DNA of 64,000 nt from Paraburkholderia tropica (GTDB lineage Bacteria > Pseudomonadota > Gammaproteobacteria > Burkholderiales > Burkholderiaceae): positions 132 through 64,131 of the forward strand of contig NZ_CAJZAR010000050.1 in assembly GCF_914484835.1 (NCBI RefSeq). The letters are read 5' to 3'. The position numbers and the translations under genes are program-made. How positions within the stretch are numbered: the stretch's first letter is position 1; each line of letters opens with the position of its first letter. This document shows positions 25,362 through 35,129 of the stretch, in pieces. The notes below the pieces were generated by a model. That model did not search any database. It saw only the letters and a program-made list of their open reading frames with translations, and had not been told where the DNA came from.

Positions 25362-27125
25362 ATGGAATTCAAGTTCAACCTGAACCGCACGGCCAACGCT
25401 TCGGCGTGGCGCGTGCTGCCCAACCGCTGGGACTTCGTGGCGTTCCCGCTCATCATCTGCCTGATCGCGATGGCGGCCGTGGGCTTCCACGAAACGATGG
25501 CGCCGATCGCCACGCTCAAGGCGCAGCCGATTTCGCTCGACGCATCGAACCTGCCCGAGTACGCGATGCGCACGACGCTGCGCATGCTGGCCGCGATGAT
25601 CGCCTCGCTGATCTTCACGCTGGTTTACGGCACGCTCGCAGCCAAGAGTCGCCGCGCCGGACTCGTGCTGGTGCCGATTCTCGACATTCTTCAGTCGGTG
25701 CCGGTGCTGGGCTACATCTCGTTCACGGTCACGTTCTTCCTCGCGCTGTTTCCCTCGCGCGTGCTCGGTGCCGAACTCGCGGCGATCTTCGCGATTTTCA
25801 CGAGCCAGGCGTGGAACATGACGTTCAGCTTCTATCAGTCGCTGCGCACCGTGCCGCGCGATCTCGATGAAGTGTCGAAGGGCTTCCACCTGACCAACTG
25901 GCAACGCTTCTGGAAACTCGAAGTGCCGTTCTCGATGCCGGGCCTCATCTGGAACATGATGATGTCGATGTCGGGCGGCTGGTTCTTCGTGGTGGCCTCC
26001 GAAGCGATCACGGTCGGCAACAACACGATCACGCTGCCGGGCGTCGGCGCCTATCTCGCGCAGGCGATCGCCGAGCGCAACATGCACGCCATCGGTTGGG
26101 TGATCCTGACGATGACGGTCGTGATCCTCGCTTACGACCAGTTGTTGTTCCGTCCGCTCGTCGCGTGGGCCGACAAGTTCCGCATGGAGAACACCAGTTC
26201 CGGCGACGCGCCCGGATCCTGGCTGCTCGACCTGATCCGCCGCACGCATCTGATTCACGAACTGCTCGTGCCGCTCGGCTGGATTTTCGCCAAGGCCGCG
26301 CGTATTCCGTTCCGCCTGCCCGCGTTCCCGACGATCCAGCGCGCCGCGTCCGCCGCGCCCGCACGCAGCGGCGCGCGCTCGAAGCTCGGCGATATCGTCT
26401 GGGCGCTGTTCTTGATCGCGCTCACGCTGTTCGTGGTCTGGCGCGTGGTCGCCTACGTGCGCACCGGCGTCTCGCTCGACGAAGTCGGCCACGTGCTGGT
26501 GCTCGGCCTCATCACGCTGCTGCGCGTGGTCGTGCTGATCGCGATCGCCTCGGTGATCTGGGTGCCGCTCGGCGTGCTGATCGGCATGCGCCCGGCGCTC
26601 GCCGAAAAGATCCAGCCGCTCGCGCAGTTCCTCGCGGCGTTCCCGGCGAACCTGCTGTTCCCGGTGTTCGTGATCGTGATCGTGCGCTTCCACCTCAATC
26701 CTGACATCTGGCTGTCACCGCTGATCGTGCTCGGCACGCAGTGGTATATCCTGTTCAACGTGATTGCCGGGGCGAGCGCCTACCCGAACGACTACAAGGA
26801 AGCGGCGAAGAATTTCCGCATCCGTGGCTGGCAGTGGTGGCGGCAGGCGGTGCTGCCGGGCATCTTCCCGTACTACATCACGGGCGCGATCACGGCCTCG
26901 GGCGGCGCGTGGAACGCGAGCATCGTCGCCGAATACGTGCAGTGGGGCGACACGAAGCTCGAAGCGCACGGCCTCGGCGCCTATATCGCGCAGATGACGG
27001 CCGCCGGCGACTTCCCGAAAATCATTCTCGGCATTGCTGTGATGTCGCTGTTCGTCACGCTGTTCAACCGCGTGCTCTGGCGCCCGCTGTACACGCATGC
27101 CGAATCCCGGCTGCGCCTCGATTGA
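25362..27125 (+). CDS. ABC transporter with two fused permease domains (nitrate/sulfonate-like)
   Basis: A 587-aa inner-membrane protein with about 12 helices, made of two permease halves in one chain. Each half has its EAA loop: EVSKGFHLTNWQRFWKLEVP and EAAKNFRIRGWQWWRQAVLP. The halves are joined by a Pro/Ala/Arg-rich stretch near residues 300-345. The sequence type is the NitT/TauT/SsuC group of anion transporters. GGAGAG lies 14 bases before the ATG at 25362; an upstream in-frame start cannot be excluded. It forms an operon with the ATPase 60 bp downstream. No periplasmic binding protein gene is near, so the solute and even the direction of transport are open. Confidence 0.88.
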   Translation: MEFKFNLNRTANASAWRVLPNRWDFVAFPLIICLIAMAAVGFHETMAPIATLKAQPISLDASNLPEYAMRTTLRMLAAMIASLIFTLVYGTLAAKSRRAGLVLVPILDILQSVPVLGYISFTVTFFLALFPSRVLGAELAAIFAIFTSQAWNMTFSFYQSLRTVPRDLDEVSKGFHLTNWQRFWKLEVPFSMPGLIWNMMMSMSGGWFFVVASEAITVGNNTITLPGVGAYLAQAIAERNMHAIGWVILTMTVVILAYDQLLFRPLVAWADKFRMENTSSGDAPGSWLLDLIRRTHLIHELLVPLGWIFAKAARIPFRLPAFPTIQRAASAAPARSGARSKLGDIVWALFLIALTLFVVWRVVAYVRTGVSLDEVGHVLVLGLITLLRVVVLIAIASVIWVPLGVLIGMRPALAEKIQPLAQFLAAFPANLLFPVFVIVIVRFHLNPDIWLSPLIVLGTQWYILFNVIAGASAYPNDYKEAAKNFRIRGWQWWRQAVLPGIFPYYITGAITASGGAWNASIVAEYVQWGDTKLEAHGLGAYIAQMTAAGDFPKIILGIAVMSLFVTLFNRVLWRPLYTHAESRLRLD

Positions 27126-27185
27126 TCGCCCTCGGGCGAACACTGCGACAATTCAGCGAATCAACGAAGGATCGAAGGTAACGCG

Positions 27186-28535
27186 ATGCAAAACCCCAAG
27201 ACCCTGAGCACCGCGCACGGCGACGTGCAAACGGCCCCGAATCCGCCGCGGCTCGGCGAGGAAATCCTGCGTGTCAAGGACGTGTGCCGGGGCTTCAACA
27301 AGTCGCAGGGCGAACTGCTCGTGCTCGACGACGCCAATCTCTCGCTGCGCGAAGGCGAGATTGTCGGGCTGCTCGGCCGTTCAGGCTCGGGCAAGTCGAC
27401 GCTGCTGCGCATCATCGCCGGGCTGATCGAACCGACCGACGGCGAAGTGACGTGGCGCGGCAAGCCGCTCGACGGCCCGGCCGAAGGCGTGGCGATGGTG
27501 TTCCAGACCTTCGCGCTGTTTCCGTGGCTCACGGTGCTGCAAAACGTGGAAGCGGGTCTCGAAGCGCAGGGCGTGGGCGCGCGCGAGCGCCGCGAACGCG
27601 CGCTGGCGGCGATCGACCTGATCGGTCTCGACGGCTTCGAAAACGCCTATCCGCGCGAACTCTCGGGCGGCATGCGCCAGCGCGTGGGTTTCGCGCGCGC
27701 GCTCGTCGTCGACCCGATGCTCATGCTGATGGACGAGCCGTTCTCCGCGCTCGACGTGCTGACCGCCGAAACGCTGCGTACCGACCTGCTCGACCTGTGG
27801 ACGCAAGGGCGTCTGCCGATCAAGTCGGTGCTGATCGTCACGCACAACATCGAGGAAGCGGTGTTCATGTGCGACCGCATTCTGGTGCTGTCGTCGAATC
27901 CGGGGCGCGTGGTCGCGGAAATCAAGGTGCCGTTCAAGCACCCGCGCAACCGTCTGGATCCGGCGTTCCGCAAGCTCGTCGACGACATCTACGCGAAGAT
28001 GACCGCGCGTCAGACCGACGAGAAGACGAAGAAGGGGCTGGAACTCGGCAGCTGGCTGCCGCGCGTGTCGACCAACCTGATGGCCGGTCTGATCGAAACG
28101 CTCGCCGCCGCGCCGTATCACGGCCGCGCCGACATGCCGGAAATCGCGCGCTCGCTGCATCTGGAAGTCGACGATCTGTTTCCGATCGCGGAAGTGCTGC
28201 AACACCTCGGTTTCGCCGATGTGCGCGAAGGCGACGTGCTGCTGACGCCGCCCGCGCGCGTGTTCGCGGAATTCGGCACGCAGGAGCGCAAGATGATGTT
28301 CGCCGAGCATCTGCTGCGTCATGTGCCGCTGGCGGCGCGGATCAAGAAGGTGCTCAACGAGCGTCCGGGCCATCGCGCGCCGCGCGTGCGCTTCGAGCAG
28401 GAACTCGAAGACTTTCTCTCCGACGGCGCCGCTGAAGAAACGCTCGACACGGTGATCGACTGGGGCCGTTATGGCGAGATCTTCTCGTACAACGACCAGT
28501 CGGAAATCTTCAGTCTCGAAGACGTGGAGTCCTGA
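27186..28535 (+). CDS. ABC transporter ATPase with C-terminal AAA-associated domain
   Basis: A 449-aa protein. Residues about 20-270 are a NitT/TauT-type ATPase: Walker A GRSGSGKST, Q-loop VFQTFALFPW, signature LSGGMRQR, Walker B LMLMDEPFSALD and H-loop VTHNIEEA. The last 150 residues (AAPYHGRADMPEIARSL, DLFPIAEVLQHLGFA, and the end DQSEIFSLED) are an extra domain of the type named AAA-associated C-terminal, probably a winged-helix regulatory part. It pairs with the fused permease upstream. ATG at 27186 follows GAAGG. The operon ends at the terminator at 28579. Confidence 0.9.
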   Translation: MQNPKTLSTAHGDVQTAPNPPRLGEEILRVKDVCRGFNKSQGELLVLDDANLSLREGEIVGLLGRSGSGKSTLLRIIAGLIEPTDGEVTWRGKPLDGPAEGVAMVFQTFALFPWLTVLQNVEAGLEAQGVGARERRERALAAIDLIGLDGFENAYPRELSGGMRQRVGFARALVVDPMLMLMDEPFSALDVLTAETLRTDLLDLWTQGRLPIKSVLIVTHNIEEAVFMCDRILVLSSNPGRVVAEIKVPFKHPRNRLDPAFRKLVDDIYAKMTARQTDEKTKKGLELGSWLPRVSTNLMAGLIETLAAAPYHGRADMPEIARSLHLEVDDLFPIAEVLQHLGFADVREGDVLLTPPARVFAEFGTQERKMMFAEHLLRHVPLAARIKKVLNERPGHRAPRVRFEQELEDFLSDGAAEETLDTVIDWGRYGEIFSYNDQSEIFSLEDVES

Positions 28536-28578
28536 TCGATCGACGGTATCGTCCCGATCGTCTTGATCACGTGCAATG

Positions 28579-28609
28579 AAAAACGGTCGCCTCGGCGACC
28601 GTTTTTTTT
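28579..28609 (+). terminator. Terminator of the fused ABC transporter operon
   Basis: AAACGGTCGCC and GGCGACCGTTT pair around a 2-base gap (effectively a short loop), followed by a run of T to 28609. Confidence 0.9.
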
Positions 28610-28623
28610 CGTGCTGCGCGAGC

Positions 28624-29205
28624 TTATTGCAGCGAGCCCCAGCGCTCCACGGCAGGCTCGGCGGTTGCCCATTTCCACGTGCTCTGATCCTGGCACGCGG
28701 TGGCGGTGTACCACTGCTCGGGCGCGTTGGCGGCGTCGCCGTCCTGCACCGAGAACACGAAGTCCTTGCACAGCGCGAGCGCCGACGCGAACGCGCGCGT
28801 CACGCGCACCTTGCCGTGGCCGTTTTCCACGGGCAGCGTGTGCTTGATGCGCCAGGTGTCGGTGCCGTCGACGGGCAGACGGCCGGCGGTTTCGGCGATC
28901 AGCTCCTGCTGGTCGGCGTGCATGCCTTTCATGAAGCGGGCGACGGCTTCGTCGGTGGCCGCCTGCACGGCGATGCCGACGCCCACGCCCACGGCCGGAT
29001 TCGCGGTCACGATGCCGGTGGCGGCCGCCGCCGCCGCGCCGCTGGCCGCGCCGATCGAACTGCAGCCGCTCGTGGCGAGCGCGACGCCCGCGCAGAGCGC
29101 CGCGAGCGTGACGAGACGCGTCGCGCAATGACGCCGCGCACGTCGCGCCTCTCGTGTAACCCGCGCGTGCCGCGCCGGCGTGCCGTGCGATGTCACGCCG
29201 CTCAT
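28624..29205 (-). CDS. Putative lipoprotein, downstream member of a tandem paralogous pair
   Basis: A 193-aa protein with a basic N terminus, hydrophobic stretch LVTLAALCAGVALATSGC and lipobox-like TSGC, then an Ala/Gly-rich segment that may insert in or cross a membrane (glycine-zipper-like). The C-terminal half shares clear blocks with the gene upstream: TWRIKHTLPVENGHGKV, CKDFVFSV, DQSTWKWATAEPAVERWGSLQ-like ends. Its ATG overlaps the TGA of the upstream gene (29202-29205), so the two are translationally coupled and probably arose by duplication. Function unknown. The start may be a little later, as the first 30 residues are unusual. Confidence 0.75.
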   Translation of the reverse strand: MSGVTSHGTPARHARVTREARRARRHCATRLVTLAALCAGVALATSGCSSIGAASGAAAAAATGIVTANPAVGVGVGIAVQAATDEAVARFMKGMHADQQELIAETAGRLPVDGTDTWRIKHTLPVENGHGKVRVTRAFASALALCKDFVFSVQDGDAANAPEQWYTATACQDQSTWKWATAEPAVERWGSLQ

Positions 29206-29849
29206 TGCAGCGCGCCCCAGCGAGCCGTGGCCGGTTCGGCCGACGCCCACTTCCAGTTCTGTCCGTCGCGGCACACCGAGGCCACGTAGAACGCGCTCGT
29301 CGCGGCTTTGTCCTTGGTCGCGTTGTGATCGACGGAAAAGACGATTTCCTTGCAGTCGAGCGCGCCCGAGCTGATCGTGCGGCTCACGGTCACGCGGCCG
29401 TGTTCGTCGTCTTCGATGGGAAACGAGTGGACGATCGACCAGGGCGCGACGCCGCCGACGTCGAGCGGGCCCGCGGCCTTCGCGATGCTGTCCTGGGTGT
29501 TGGTGTGCACGACTCGTTCGGAGTACTGCACGCCGGCTTTCGCGGCCGCCACGGCGCCGAGGCCGATGCCGGTCGCGACCGCCGCGTTGTTCGTCACCTG
29601 CGAGGCGATGGCCGCGCCCGCGATGCCCGCGCCGGTTTGCGCGCCCTCGGAATAGAGCGAACTGCACGCCGAGCACGCGAGGCTGGCGGCGGCGAGCAGC
29701 GTGAGCGACGCGGCGCGGCGCCAGCGCGCGGACGGCATCGCGCTGCGGGGCAACACGACGTGAATCGATGCCAGCGTGGAGTCGATGCGCGATTCGATTC
29801 GCGAGGCCGGCGACGGCGCGTTGCACGCCAGAGCACTTCGTTCTTGCAT
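29202..29849 (-). CDS. Putative lipoprotein, upstream member of a tandem paralogous pair
   Basis: A 215-aa product if started at ATG 29849, which has an AAAGGA box; ATG 29738 would start just before the signal sequence (MPSARWRRAASLTLLAAA) but lacks a ribosome binding site. Lipobox-like CSAC follows the hydrophobic stretch. A glycine/alanine-rich segment (GAGIAGAAIASQVTNNAAVATGIG) and a C-terminal domain shared with the next gene (WSIVHSFPIED, HGRVTVSR, CKEIVFSV, WKWASAEPATARWGALQ) follow. It probably sits on the cell envelope. I do not recognise the family beyond this paralogy. Confidence 0.72.
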   Translation of the reverse strand: MQERSALACNAPSPASRIESRIDSTLASIHVVLPRSAMPSARWRRAASLTLLAAASLACSACSSLYSEGAQTGAGIAGAAIASQVTNNAAVATGIGLGAVAAAKAGVQYSERVVHTNTQDSIAKAAGPLDVGGVAPWSIVHSFPIEDDEHGRVTVSRTISSGALDCKEIVFSVDHNATKDKAATSAFYVASVCRDGQNWKWASAEPATARWGALQ

Positions 29850-30133
29850 GGTCCTTTCCCTGCCGCTTGCGGCCGGAAGCCGCGTTGCGCAAGCTTCCAG
29901 CACGTTTTCGTGCTGCGGATTGTGCAGGAAGGACTTACACAAGGGGATAGGTAAAGTGCAAGAAATTGCAAAATGCCGTGCACCCCTGACCGTATCGTGA
30001 TCGCGGTCATGGCAAATTCGCGTAATTTGCTTGCGTTTTGCTGACCACTTGGCGGCTGTTGGCGGTTTTCCTGAAACCGCGACGACGATGCGAGGCGCGC
30101 TGCGCCGTCGCGATCGTCATCGTCATGCCATCG

Positions 30134-31357
<1,224 letters not shown>

Positions 31358-31679
31358 ACGGTAGTCGTCCTGCAAAATGGGGTGGGTGGCCCGAAACCGG
31401 GCGCGTGCGCTGCGCGCGTCGTCGACGCGGCGCATGACGCAGGCGCGCAGGGCGGATCGGGCATGGCTTGCCGGCCTCGGCGGCTGGCGAGCCGCACGAT
31501 CGGGCCGACTGGCTGTGCGAAACGGCGCGGGCGATGCGTTGCCCGGCGGCCACGGGATTTCCATCTCGTAAACATTTAACCACTGCCGCGCGTCGCAGGG
31601 CAATGGACGTGCCCGGATTGCCGGCGCGCGCGCATGGCCGACAGTGCGCATCGCGTGCGCCGCGCCCGGGCGCGATATC

Positions 31680-31745
31680 GGTACGAGCGCGGTACGAGCG
31701 CGGTACGAGCGCGGTTCGATAACGGTTCAATAACGGTTCGATAGC
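31680..31745. repeat. Tandem repeat, 6 x 11 bp, between the two sigma-54 activator genes
   Basis: Three copies of GGTACGAGCGC are followed by GGTTCGATAAC, GGTTCAATAAC and GGTTCGATAGC without gaps. The 11-bp period is close to one helical turn. The array ends 92 bp before the -24 element at 31839, in the range of enhancer sites. Confidence 0.92.
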
Positions 31746-31836
31746 GGCTTGTCGCTGGCGTGAAATCGGCGTATCACGGGTTTCACGCGCGGCGAGCGTG
31801 CAACTTTTGCGCTCGGTCTGCCCGTGCACCCTCGGC

Positions 31837-31853
31837 CTGGCACGTCTCGTGCT
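31837..31853 (+). promoter_or_regulatory. Sigma-54 promoter (-24/-12) for the 107-aa membrane protein gene
   Basis: CTGGCACG-N4-GTGCT. GG (31839-31840) and GC (31851-31852) are spaced by exactly 10 bases, and only one base differs from CTGGCACG-N4-TTGCT. Predicted transcription start is about 31864. An inverted repeat CGTGAAA/TTTCACG is centred at 31773, about 91 bp upstream of that start. Confidence 0.65.
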
Positions 31854-31995
31854 GCGCAACTTGCACTGTGCGCGGTCGTCTATCCTACGTGGCGCGGCTT
31901 ATGTGCCGACAAAGCATGGGCCGTCCCGCACGCGGACGGCGGCCGATTTCGACATTTCCGACCGCATTTCCGACAACAAACTGGGAGAGTGCGAC

Positions 31996-32319
31996 ATGGC
32001 GAAGAACAGACCTGGATTGATTGGAACCCTCGTGGCGGTGGGCGCGCTCGGCGCGACGGCGGGCATGCTGGCCTGGCGTTTCGCGCAGCGTCACCGCATG
32101 CAGCGTCAGACCGTTCACCGCGAACTGAGCCGCTGGGAAGGCGAGGGCGGCGCGCTGGCGGAGAGCGGCGCAGCGCCGAACGCAGCGGCCGCAGCAGCCG
32201 ATGCGATGGCCGCGGGCGTGATGGCGCGGCGCGATACGGTCAATGGCACGGCCGACGAGGCCGCGACCGGCGCCTGGCCGTTTCCGCAGAGCGGCAGCGA
32301 TCCGGCCACGCGGCATTGA
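31996..32319 (+). CDS. Small single-span membrane protein of unknown function
   Basis: A 107-aa protein with strong ribosome binding site GGGAGAG. Residues 7-27 (GLIGTLVAVGALGATAGMLAW) form one membrane helix with GxxxG-type packing. A basic stretch follows (RFAQRHRMQRQ), then an Ala-rich, probably disordered tail. It lies between two sigma-54 activator genes and has its own sigma-54 promoter about 145 bp upstream, so it is a likely target of one of them. I do not recognise the family. Frames running through from 31798 add unlikely residues. Confidence 0.8.
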   Translation: MAKNRPGLIGTLVAVGALGATAGMLAWRFAQRHRMQRQTVHRELSRWEGEGGALAESGAAPNAAAAAADAMAAGVMARRDTVNGTADEAATGAWPFPQSGSDPATRH

Positions 32320-32733
32320 TCGGGCGTTGACGAGACATTGATGAGGGCATCGATGTGGCGCTTTCATGCGGCGCTGAAGCCGTATCGACGTGGCGCGCGC
32401 ATCCTGCCGACGCGCGCGCCTGGAGGATGGCGGCGAGGCCGGGGCCGCCATGAAGGCGACGCATCCGCATCTCGAATATGTCTATAATGGCCATATCCAC
32501 AACAATCGAGGTTCGGGTTGACTGCGGGTCGCGCGATTGTTGCGATCATGCAGCTAAAAGACCACGCTCGCCGTCCTGAGCGTACCCGGCCGTTTCGCAC
32601 TCCACTTGCCGTGCCACTCACGCGCCGCGCAGCCCGCGGCGTCGGACTCCGTTGTCCGGCGCGCAGGAATTTGCCGCGGCGCGGCCTGCTGTGCGCAAGG
32701 GAGCCACTCACCTTTCAGGGCTGACGAGACGCG
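32320..32733 (+). promoter_or_regulatory. Upstream region of the response-regulator sigma-54 activator
   Basis: A 414-bp gap. A perfect TATAAT stands at 32483-32488 but with no good -35 hexamer. The 246-bp leader that would follow shows no coding signal that I trust. This suggests that the activator gene itself is read by a sigma-70-type polymerase. Confidence 0.45.
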
Positions 32734-34113
32734 ATGCCACATGTATTGATTGTCGATGACGACGCAGAAACCCGCGAAGCGCTCGCCGCCGTGGTGGGCG
32801 AAGACGGGCTCACCACCGCACAGGCCGGCGACCTGCGCGAAGCGCGCATCCAGCTGATCCGGCAGATGCCGGACGTCGTGTTCACCGATCTGAAGCTGCC
32901 CGACGGCAGCGGCACCGATCTGTTCCAGGACCTCGATCCGCGCTCGGGCGTGGAACTCGTGGTCATCACCGGTCACGCGACCGTGGAGACGGCCGTCGAC
33001 GCGCTCAAGAGCGGCGCGATCGACTATCTCGTGAAGCCGATCAACCTCCAGCGCGTGAAGGCGATTCTCAACCGCCTGCCGCGCGCGGGCGACCTCAAGG
33101 CCGAAATCGGCACGCTGCGCGGCGAACTGCGCCGCATGGGCCGCTTCGGCCTGATGCTCGGCAATTCGCCGGTCATGCAGGACGTCTACGACCAGATCAG
33201 CCGCGTCGCGCCCACGCCCGCGTCGGTGATGCTGGTCGGCGAGTCGGGCACCGGCAAGGAAGTGGCCGCGCAGACCATCCATCAGCTGAGCCTGCGCCGC
33301 AAGCACGAATTCCTCGCGGTGAACTGCGGCGCGATTTCGCCGAACCTGATCGAATCGGAAATGTTCGGCCACGAGCGCGGCTCGTTCACGGGCGCGGACC
33401 GTCAGCACAAGGGCTATTTCGAGCGCGCGAACGGCGGCACGCTGTTCCTCGACGAAATCACCGAAATGCCGATCGAGCTGCAGGTGAAGCTGCTGCGTGT
33501 GCTGGAAACCGGGCTGTTCATGCGCGTGGGCACGACCAAGGAAATCGAGACCGACGTGCGCCTGATCGCGGCGACCAATCGCGATCCCGAGCAGGCCGTG
33601 GCCGAGGGCAAGCTGCGTCTGGACCTGTATCACCGCCTGAACGTGTTTCCGATCAACCTGCCGCCGCTGCGCGAGCGCGGCAAGGATGTCGAGCTGCTGG
33701 CGCAGGCCTTCCTCGACGAACTCAACGAACGCCACGGCACGAAGAAGCAGTTTCCGCCCGCCGTGCGCGAGATGCTCGCGGCCTATCCGTGGGCCGGCAA
33801 CGTGCGCGAGCTGAAGAACTACGTGCAGCGCGCGCACATCATGTCGGGCAACGAGGGCGATCTCACGGCCGCCGTGCCGTTGCAGATCTCGCTGTCGAAA
33901 CCGGTGGCGGGCACGGCGGTGACGATTCCGTTCGGCACCTCGCTCGCCGATGCCGATCGTCAGCTGATCCTCGCGACGCTGGAGCAGTGCGGCGGCGTGA
34001 AGACGCGCGCGGCGGAGATTCTCGGCATCAGCCTGAAGACGCTCTACAACCGGCTCGTCGAATACGGCAACGAGACCGGCAAGGGCGAGACGCCCGCGCG
34101 CGCGGGCGCCTGA
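32734..34113 (+). CDS. Sigma-54-dependent response regulator (NtrC class)
   Basis: A 459-aa protein with three domains. The receiver (1-118) has D8-D10 and phospho-acceptor Asp52 (VVFTDLKLPDG), Thr in VVITGHA and Lys in LVKPIN. The AAA+ domain has GESGTGKE, GSFTGA (again Ser where most have Ala), GGTLFLDE and LIAATNRD. The C-terminal Fis-type helix-turn-helix reads TRAAEILGISLKTLYNRL. It is paralogous to the receiver-less activator at 30134, with nearly the same DNA-binding helix, so the two probably share sites. No histidine kinase gene is adjacent. It should activate the -24/-12 promoters at 31837, 34258 and 35309. Confidence 0.93.
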   Translation: MPHVLIVDDDAETREALAAVVGEDGLTTAQAGDLREARIQLIRQMPDVVFTDLKLPDGSGTDLFQDLDPRSGVELVVITGHATVETAVDALKSGAIDYLVKPINLQRVKAILNRLPRAGDLKAEIGTLRGELRRMGRFGLMLGNSPVMQDVYDQISRVAPTPASVMLVGESGTGKEVAAQTIHQLSLRRKHEFLAVNCGAISPNLIESEMFGHERGSFTGADRQHKGYFERANGGTLFLDEITEMPIELQVKLLRVLETGLFMRVGTTKEIETDVRLIAATNRDPEQAVAEGKLRLDLYHRLNVFPINLPPLRERGKDVELLAQAFLDELNERHGTKKQFPPAVREMLAAYPWAGNVRELKNYVQRAHIMSGNEGDLTAAVPLQISLSKPVAGTAVTIPFGTSLADADRQLILATLEQCGGVKTRAAEILGISLKTLYNRLVEYGNETGKGETPARAGA

Positions 34114-34169
34114 GGCGCGCGCACTCCACGCACCCCACGCATCCCTTAAGCACCTTCAAGCCACTTCAC

Positions 34170-34217
34170 GCCCGTTCGTGCCGGTACGCGATGTAAATCG
34201 CGCCCGGACGAACGGGC
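34170..34217. other. 48-bp near-perfect hairpin/inverted repeat, candidate activator site
   Basis: GCCCGTTCGT (34170-34179) pairs with ACGAACGGGC (34208-34217); inside, CCGG pairs with CCGG and GCGAT with ATCGC around a 4-base loop. No T-run follows, so it is not a normal terminator for the regulator gene 57 bp before it. Its centre is about 91 bp upstream of the start predicted from the sigma-54 promoter at 34258, which fits an enhancer site. Confidence 0.65.
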
Positions 34218-34257
34218 GTGTTGCAGGGTGCGGCCGCTCCGGTGCGCATCGGCGCGG

Positions 34258-34274
34258 CTGGTATGTCGCTTGCA
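34258..34274 (+). promoter_or_regulatory. Sigma-54 promoter for the 134-aa Pro-rich protein gene
   Basis: CTGGTATG-N4-TTGCA matches every position of the older consensus YTGGYRYR-N4-TTGCA; GG and GC are 10 bases apart. The predicted start of transcription (about 34285) leaves a 25-base leader with a GAGGAG ribosome binding site. Confidence 0.75.
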
Positions 34275-34309
34275 GACGCTGTCATCGACGACCTTTCGAG
34301 GAGCGCACG

Positions 34310-34714
34310 ATGCCCAGCTGCAAACAATCCGATCCGCTTCGCTTCAAGCCCTGGCTCGCGCATACGCCGCAGCCCGACGATCCCCCGCCCAGCGAACCCG
34401 GCACGCCCGATGTGCCGCCGGTCGGCGATCCGCCGCCGCAGCCGGCCGAAGTGCCGCGCTCGATCCGCCACTATCCGGTGATGCGCGCGCCGGATTCCCT
34501 CGCCGATTCCGCCGCCGACGACAGGTCGCGCGTGGCCGCTTACGCGCGTCAGGCGGGCCGCGCGGCGTGGGCGCGCTGGGCCCGATGGGCCAGCTGGACC
34601 TGCCGGCCGGGCGGCGATCGAGGCCTGTCGTCTTCGCCGTCTTCGCCGTCTTCGGGGTCGGAAATGTCGTCGGCAACCTCGCTGCGACGCGCGCCACTGT
34701 TGCAGCATCGGTGA
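34310..34714 (+). CDS. Pro-rich protein of unknown function under a sigma-54 promoter
   Basis: A 134-aa protein with a strong GAGGAG box. The N-terminal 50 residues are Pro-rich (TPQPDDPPPSEPGTPDVPP), followed by an Arg/Ala/Trp-rich part (AAWARWARWASWTC) and a Ser-rich end in which SSP is repeated three times by a 9-bp DNA repeat (34631-34657). No signal peptide or membrane helix is clear. The C-terminal half looks less gene-like than the first, so a frameshift or a shorter real product is possible. The leader promoter is the best evidence that it is expressed. Function unknown. Confidence 0.65.
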   Translation: MPSCKQSDPLRFKPWLAHTPQPDDPPPSEPGTPDVPPVGDPPPQPAEVPRSIRHYPVMRAPDSLADSAADDRSRVAAYARQAGRAAWARWARWASWTCRPGGDRGLSSSPSSPSSGSEMSSATSLRRAPLLQHR

Positions 34715-34838
34715 TAGTCGCGGTTTTTATGTACGAGTTACAAACCAATCGCCATTTTTACCGGCAAATTCACGCGGCGAACCCTAGACTATAAAAACGC
34801 CAACGCCGCGTGGCAGCCTTCCCGCAGGAGGCATCGAC

Positions 34839-35129
34839 ATGAGACATCCCGCATTGCGCCGCTCCGCCCGTCACTCGGCCCGGCGTGGCTCGCGTGACGG
34901 AGAGCAGAAGGGCGCCAGTTTCGCCGATACGGCTTCCGCCGCATCCGGCCCTCCGGGTTCCGCGAGCGTGTCGGGCGCGACTTCCGGCGCTTCCGGCTAC
35001 AGCCACGATCCGGCCGGCCAGAATCGCCCCGCGCCCGGCGTACCGCCCGATGGCGAGCACAACCAGGGCGGCGCGCGTGCCGAAGGGATCGACTATCAGC
35101 GCGATCTCGGCTCCGAGCAGGACGCCTGA
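34839..35129 (+). CDS. Small hydrophilic Ser/Gly-rich protein of unknown function
   Basis: A 96-aa protein with a near-ideal AGGAGG ribosome binding site 7 bases before ATG. It starts with a basic segment (MRHPALRRSARHSARRGSRD) and continues as a disordered Ser/Gly/Pro/Asp-rich chain. There is no membrane helix. Just upstream the sequence is AT-rich (around 34735-34796) with TATAAA at 34790-34795, a possible -10 for a stress or housekeeping sigma factor. Composition recalls small stress-induced disordered proteins. I do not recognise the family. Confidence 0.65.
   Translation: MRHPALRRSARHSARRGSRDGEQKGASFADTASAASGPPGSASVSGATSGASGYSHDPAGQNRPAPGVPPDGEHNQGGARAEGIDYQRDLGSEQDA

Noticed and set aside
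34811..34825. TGG-N10-GC resembling a sigma-54 promoter before the gene at 34839
   Set aside because: The -12 part lacks TTGC and transcription would begin about at the start codon, leaving no ribosome binding site on the message.
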